A stretch of 6,277 nucleotides of DNA from Phycisphaerae bacterium (GTDB lineage: Bacteria; Planctomycetota; Phycisphaerae; Phycisphaerales; SM1A02): positions 1-6,277 of the forward strand of contig JAUIHC010000185.1 in assembly GCA_030432455.1 (NCBI GenBank). Reading direction: 5' to 3'. Position 1 is the stretch's first letter. Every line of letters begins with the position of its first letter. A program made the translations under genes and the position numbers. The notes beneath the pieces are model-generated. The model saw only the letters and a list, made by a program, of their open reading frames with translations. It was not told the origin of the DNA and did no database searches. This document shows positions 4,305 to 6,277 of the stretch, piece after piece.

Positions 4305-6277
4305 ATGCCGCGTTCCAGTCCTTTCCGTCCGCTCGTCTCGCGTGGGCCGCTTCGCGCTGCGCTGCTCGCGGTTCTCGTCGCCGTGCTCTCGCCCCGTGCC
4401 GTCGCGCAATCCGGCCTCGGGCAGGGGGCGGCGACCCGGCCCGACACGATGGCGGTCACGCCGGTCGAGAGTCCGGTCTCGGTGGCGGATGCCGCTGATC
4501 GCGCGGGAGTCGGCCCGGGTCTCGTGCGGATGGAGTCGCTGCTCGGGGAACGGCTCGGCACCGCCCTGGCCGCGACCCGCAAGTTCACGATGGTCGCACG
4601 CTCGAGGCTCGATGCGGTCTTCGCGGAACAGGCCTTCGCCGCGAGCGGCTTCGTGAACGTGCGTGATCCGTCGGCCGCGAAGGCGATGGAGATCGCCGGC
4701 GTGCGATGGCTCGCGGTGCCGCGGATCGTCGACTTCGAGGACGCGGTGCGGACCCGACGATTCGCCGGGATCGATCGCGAGGTCTCGCGGCGCACCATTC
4801 GAGTGGCGATCTCGGTCGATGTCCTCGATTCGACCAGCGGCGTCGTCGGCGAGACCACGACCGTGACCGTCGAGGCGACCGACACCGCCGATGAGAACCT
4901 CCAGGCTCGTCCCGAGGGTTCGGACCCGACGTCGCGCCTCCTCGACCAACTTGCCACCGAGGCCGCCGATCAGGTCGCCTGTCGTCTGTTGGATGTCGCG
5001 TATCCCGCGACCGTCGTCGCGACGAACGGTTCGGTCATCACCATCAACCGCGGATCCGGCGGGTGTCTGGCCGTCGATCAGGTCTGGATCGCCACTCGTC
5101 GGGGCGATGTGATCGTCGACCCGGACACCGGAGAGGTGCTGGGCTTCGACGAGGCCGACACCGGGGCGGTTCGGATCACCCGCGTCGAGGCGAGGCTCGC
5201 GCGGGCCACCGTGCTCGCGGGAGCCGTCGGTCGTGACGACGTGCTTCGTCCACTGTCCGACGGGGCGTCGATCGACGATCTGGTCTTCGGCGGTGCGGTC
5301 GGCCAGGGCGGACATGGTGCCGCGTCGCGGCCCGCGACCCCGGCTCGCCCCGCGGACGGCACCGCCGGTCGCGAGCGATCCGCGGACGTCTCGGCGGAGC
5401 TTGCGGGGCTGGGCCCCGTCGCGGTGGTCGTGACCGGATCCGGCATCGCGGACGAGGTGCGTCGGGCGATGCAGGCCGAGGTCGTCGGGGCCACCGGCGC
5501 CGCGGGACTGCGGGCGGTCGCGCCGGGTGATGTCGTCGCGGCGGACGGGAGCGACGCGAGTCTGCTTCGGATGGCCGAGGCGGTCGGTGCTCGCTGGATG
5601 CTCGTGGTGGCGATCGGCAGTGCCGACGGGAGGACCTCGGATGCCGTCGTCGGACAGGATCGCTTCCGCGCGGCGGAGCGTTCGGTTCGCGGCAGCTGGC
5701 GACTGGTCGCGGCCACCGACGCCGCGGCGATCGCGGGCGACGTCTTCGACGGCAGCGCCAGGACGATGGTGGGATCCGGGGGCTCGGAGGTCTCCGTCGA
5801 TGTGACCCGCCCGCTTGAACGCGAGGCGGCCTCGAACGCGGCGGCGGACATCGCCCGAAGCCTCGCCGCCGCTGCGGGAACGATCGCCCTCGCCGCCGAC
5901 GGTGCCATGGCCGATGCCCGCGAGGGGCATCTGCGAATCGAGGCGGTGCTCGATGGACTGGCCGTTCCGGACATCGTGCCCGGGCCCGACGGCGGGTGGA
6001 TCGTGCAGGCGACGCAGCTCCCGCTCCTCGCGGGCGGGGCCGAGGTGGCACTCGACGGATTCGTGGTCGGCTCCACGCCCTGCACGGTGACCACCACGGT
6101 CGGTCCGCACCGGCTGCGGATCACGCGGCAGGGGATCGAATCGTGGGATCGGCCGGTGCGGGTGCTCGGGCGGCCCGAGTCGGATCCGCAGGTCGTCACG
6201 GTCGGGCTTCGTCCGACCGAGGAGGCCAGAACGCAGTTCCTCGAGAGCGGTTCGGTTCTCCAGGCGCTCAAGGCGGG
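4305..6277 (+). CDS. Exported multidomain protein: signal peptide, two CsgG/LpoB-like domains, PEGA domain (3' truncated by window edge)
   Basis: The frame is open from ATG 4305 to the window end: 657 codons, no stop. Residues 1-34 look like a signal peptide, with an Arg-containing start, a hydrophobic core at 16-28 and cleavage after AVA (34/35). The cleavage region has no lipobox Cys, so the product is probably soluble in the periplasm or outside. Residues about 68-232 resemble CsgG/LpoB-type folds: KFTMVARSRLDAVFAEQ (93-109), AMEIAGVRWLAVPRI (127-141), then IRVAISVDVLDSTSGVVGE (165-183). Residues 234-305 form a small beta-rich domain with INRGSGG (247-253) and DPDTGEVLGF (272-281), as often follows CsgG-like domains. 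A Gly/Ala/Pro-rich linker (about 329-368) leads to a second, more divergent CsgG/LpoB-like unit (370-525; AEAVGARWMLVVAIG at 424-438). A PEGA domain (578-625) has GAEVALDGFVVGSTP at 578-592. Known relatives act in secretion or cell-wall synthesis; the role here is unknown. It diverges from ffh. Confidence 0.85.
   Translation, partial: MPRSSPFRPLVSRGPLRAALLAVLVAVLSPRAVAQSGLGQGAATRPDTMAVTPVESPVSVADAADRAGVGPGLVRMESLLGERLGTALAATRKFTMVARSRLDAVFAEQAFAASGFVNVRDPSAAKAMEIAGVRWLAVPRIVDFEDAVRTRRFAGIDREVSRRTIRVAISVDVLDSTSGVVGETTTVTVEATDTADENLQARPEGSDPTSRLLDQLATEAADQVACRLLDVAYPATVVATNGSVITINRGSGGCLAVDQVWIATRRGDVIVDPDTGEVLGFDEADTGAVRITRVEARLARATVLAGAVGRDDVLRPLSDGASIDDLVFGGAVGQGGHGAASRPATPARPADGTAGRERSADVSAELAGLGPVAVVVTGSGIADEVRRAMQAEVVGATGAAGLRAVAPGDVVAADGSDASLLRMAEAVGARWMLVVAIGSADGRTSDAVVGQDRFRAAERSVRGSWRLVAATDAAAIAGDVFDGSARTMVGSGGSEVSVDVTRPLEREAASNAAADIARSLAAAAGTIALAADGAMADAREGHLRIEAVLDGLAVPDIVPGPDGGWIVQATQLPLLAGGAEVALDGFVVGSTPCTVTTTVGPHRLRITRQGIESWDRPVRVLGRPESDPQVVTVGLRPTEEARTQFLESGSVLQALKA

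Noticed and set aside
4014..6110. A 698-codon open frame on the minus strand across the exported-protein gene and the start of ffh
   Set aside because: It is antisense to a plus-strand frame with a signal peptide, RBS and recognisable domains. Its product is rich in Arg, His, Gly and Asp with no domain-like pattern, as expected of an antisense shadow in GC-rich DNA. It also overlaps the real ffh N-terminus on the same strand in another frame.
5078..6271. A 397-codon minus-strand open frame, Ser/Ala/Thr/Pro-rich
   Set aside because: It is entirely antisense to the exported-protein gene, has low-complexity composition and no motif, and overlaps other equally long shadow frames.

Overview
The window is chromosomal DNA from a very GC-rich bacterium, with G or C in nearly every third codon position. 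The best lineage clue is the small protein at 709-1149. It matches the Minf_1886-type family, which to my knowledge is confined to Planctomycetota and Verrucomicrobiota. With the high GC and the CsgG-like/PEGA envelope protein, I infer a planctomycete, possibly of the Phycisphaerae. No 16S gene or other decisive marker is present, so this is an inference.

Layout, left to right. Bases 1-657 (+) are the C-terminal part of an amidohydrolase/deaminase cut by the window edge. After 51 bp comes 709-1149 (+), the Minf_1886-family protein of unknown function, and 26 bp later 1176-2660 (+), an AI-2E family membrane protein with an unusual low-complexity insert. This rightward cluster meets the leftward gene ffh (2677-4158, -) tail to tail. 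Only 16 bp separate the two stop codons, and both stops lie inside one inverted repeat that could act as a shared terminator. ffh and the last gene diverge from a 146-bp intergenic region (4159-4304). That region holds a convincing -10 box for ffh and a weaker promoter for the rightward gene. From 4305 to the right edge (+) runs one long, uninterrupted reading frame of at least 657 codons. It encodes an exported protein with two CsgG/LpoB-like domains around a small beta-rich domain, followed by a PEGA domain. Its stop codon lies beyond the window.

Functionally, ffh (co-translational membrane targeting) is the only gene with a firmly known role. The AI-2E protein is an inner-membrane protein and the last gene encodes an exported protein, so three of the five genes concern membrane or envelope biology. 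Nothing indicates that they form one pathway. I see no RNA genes, mobile elements, CRISPR arrays or signs of recent transfer. This looks like ordinary core-type chromosome. The multidomain exported protein and the lineage-restricted small protein are the least understood parts.
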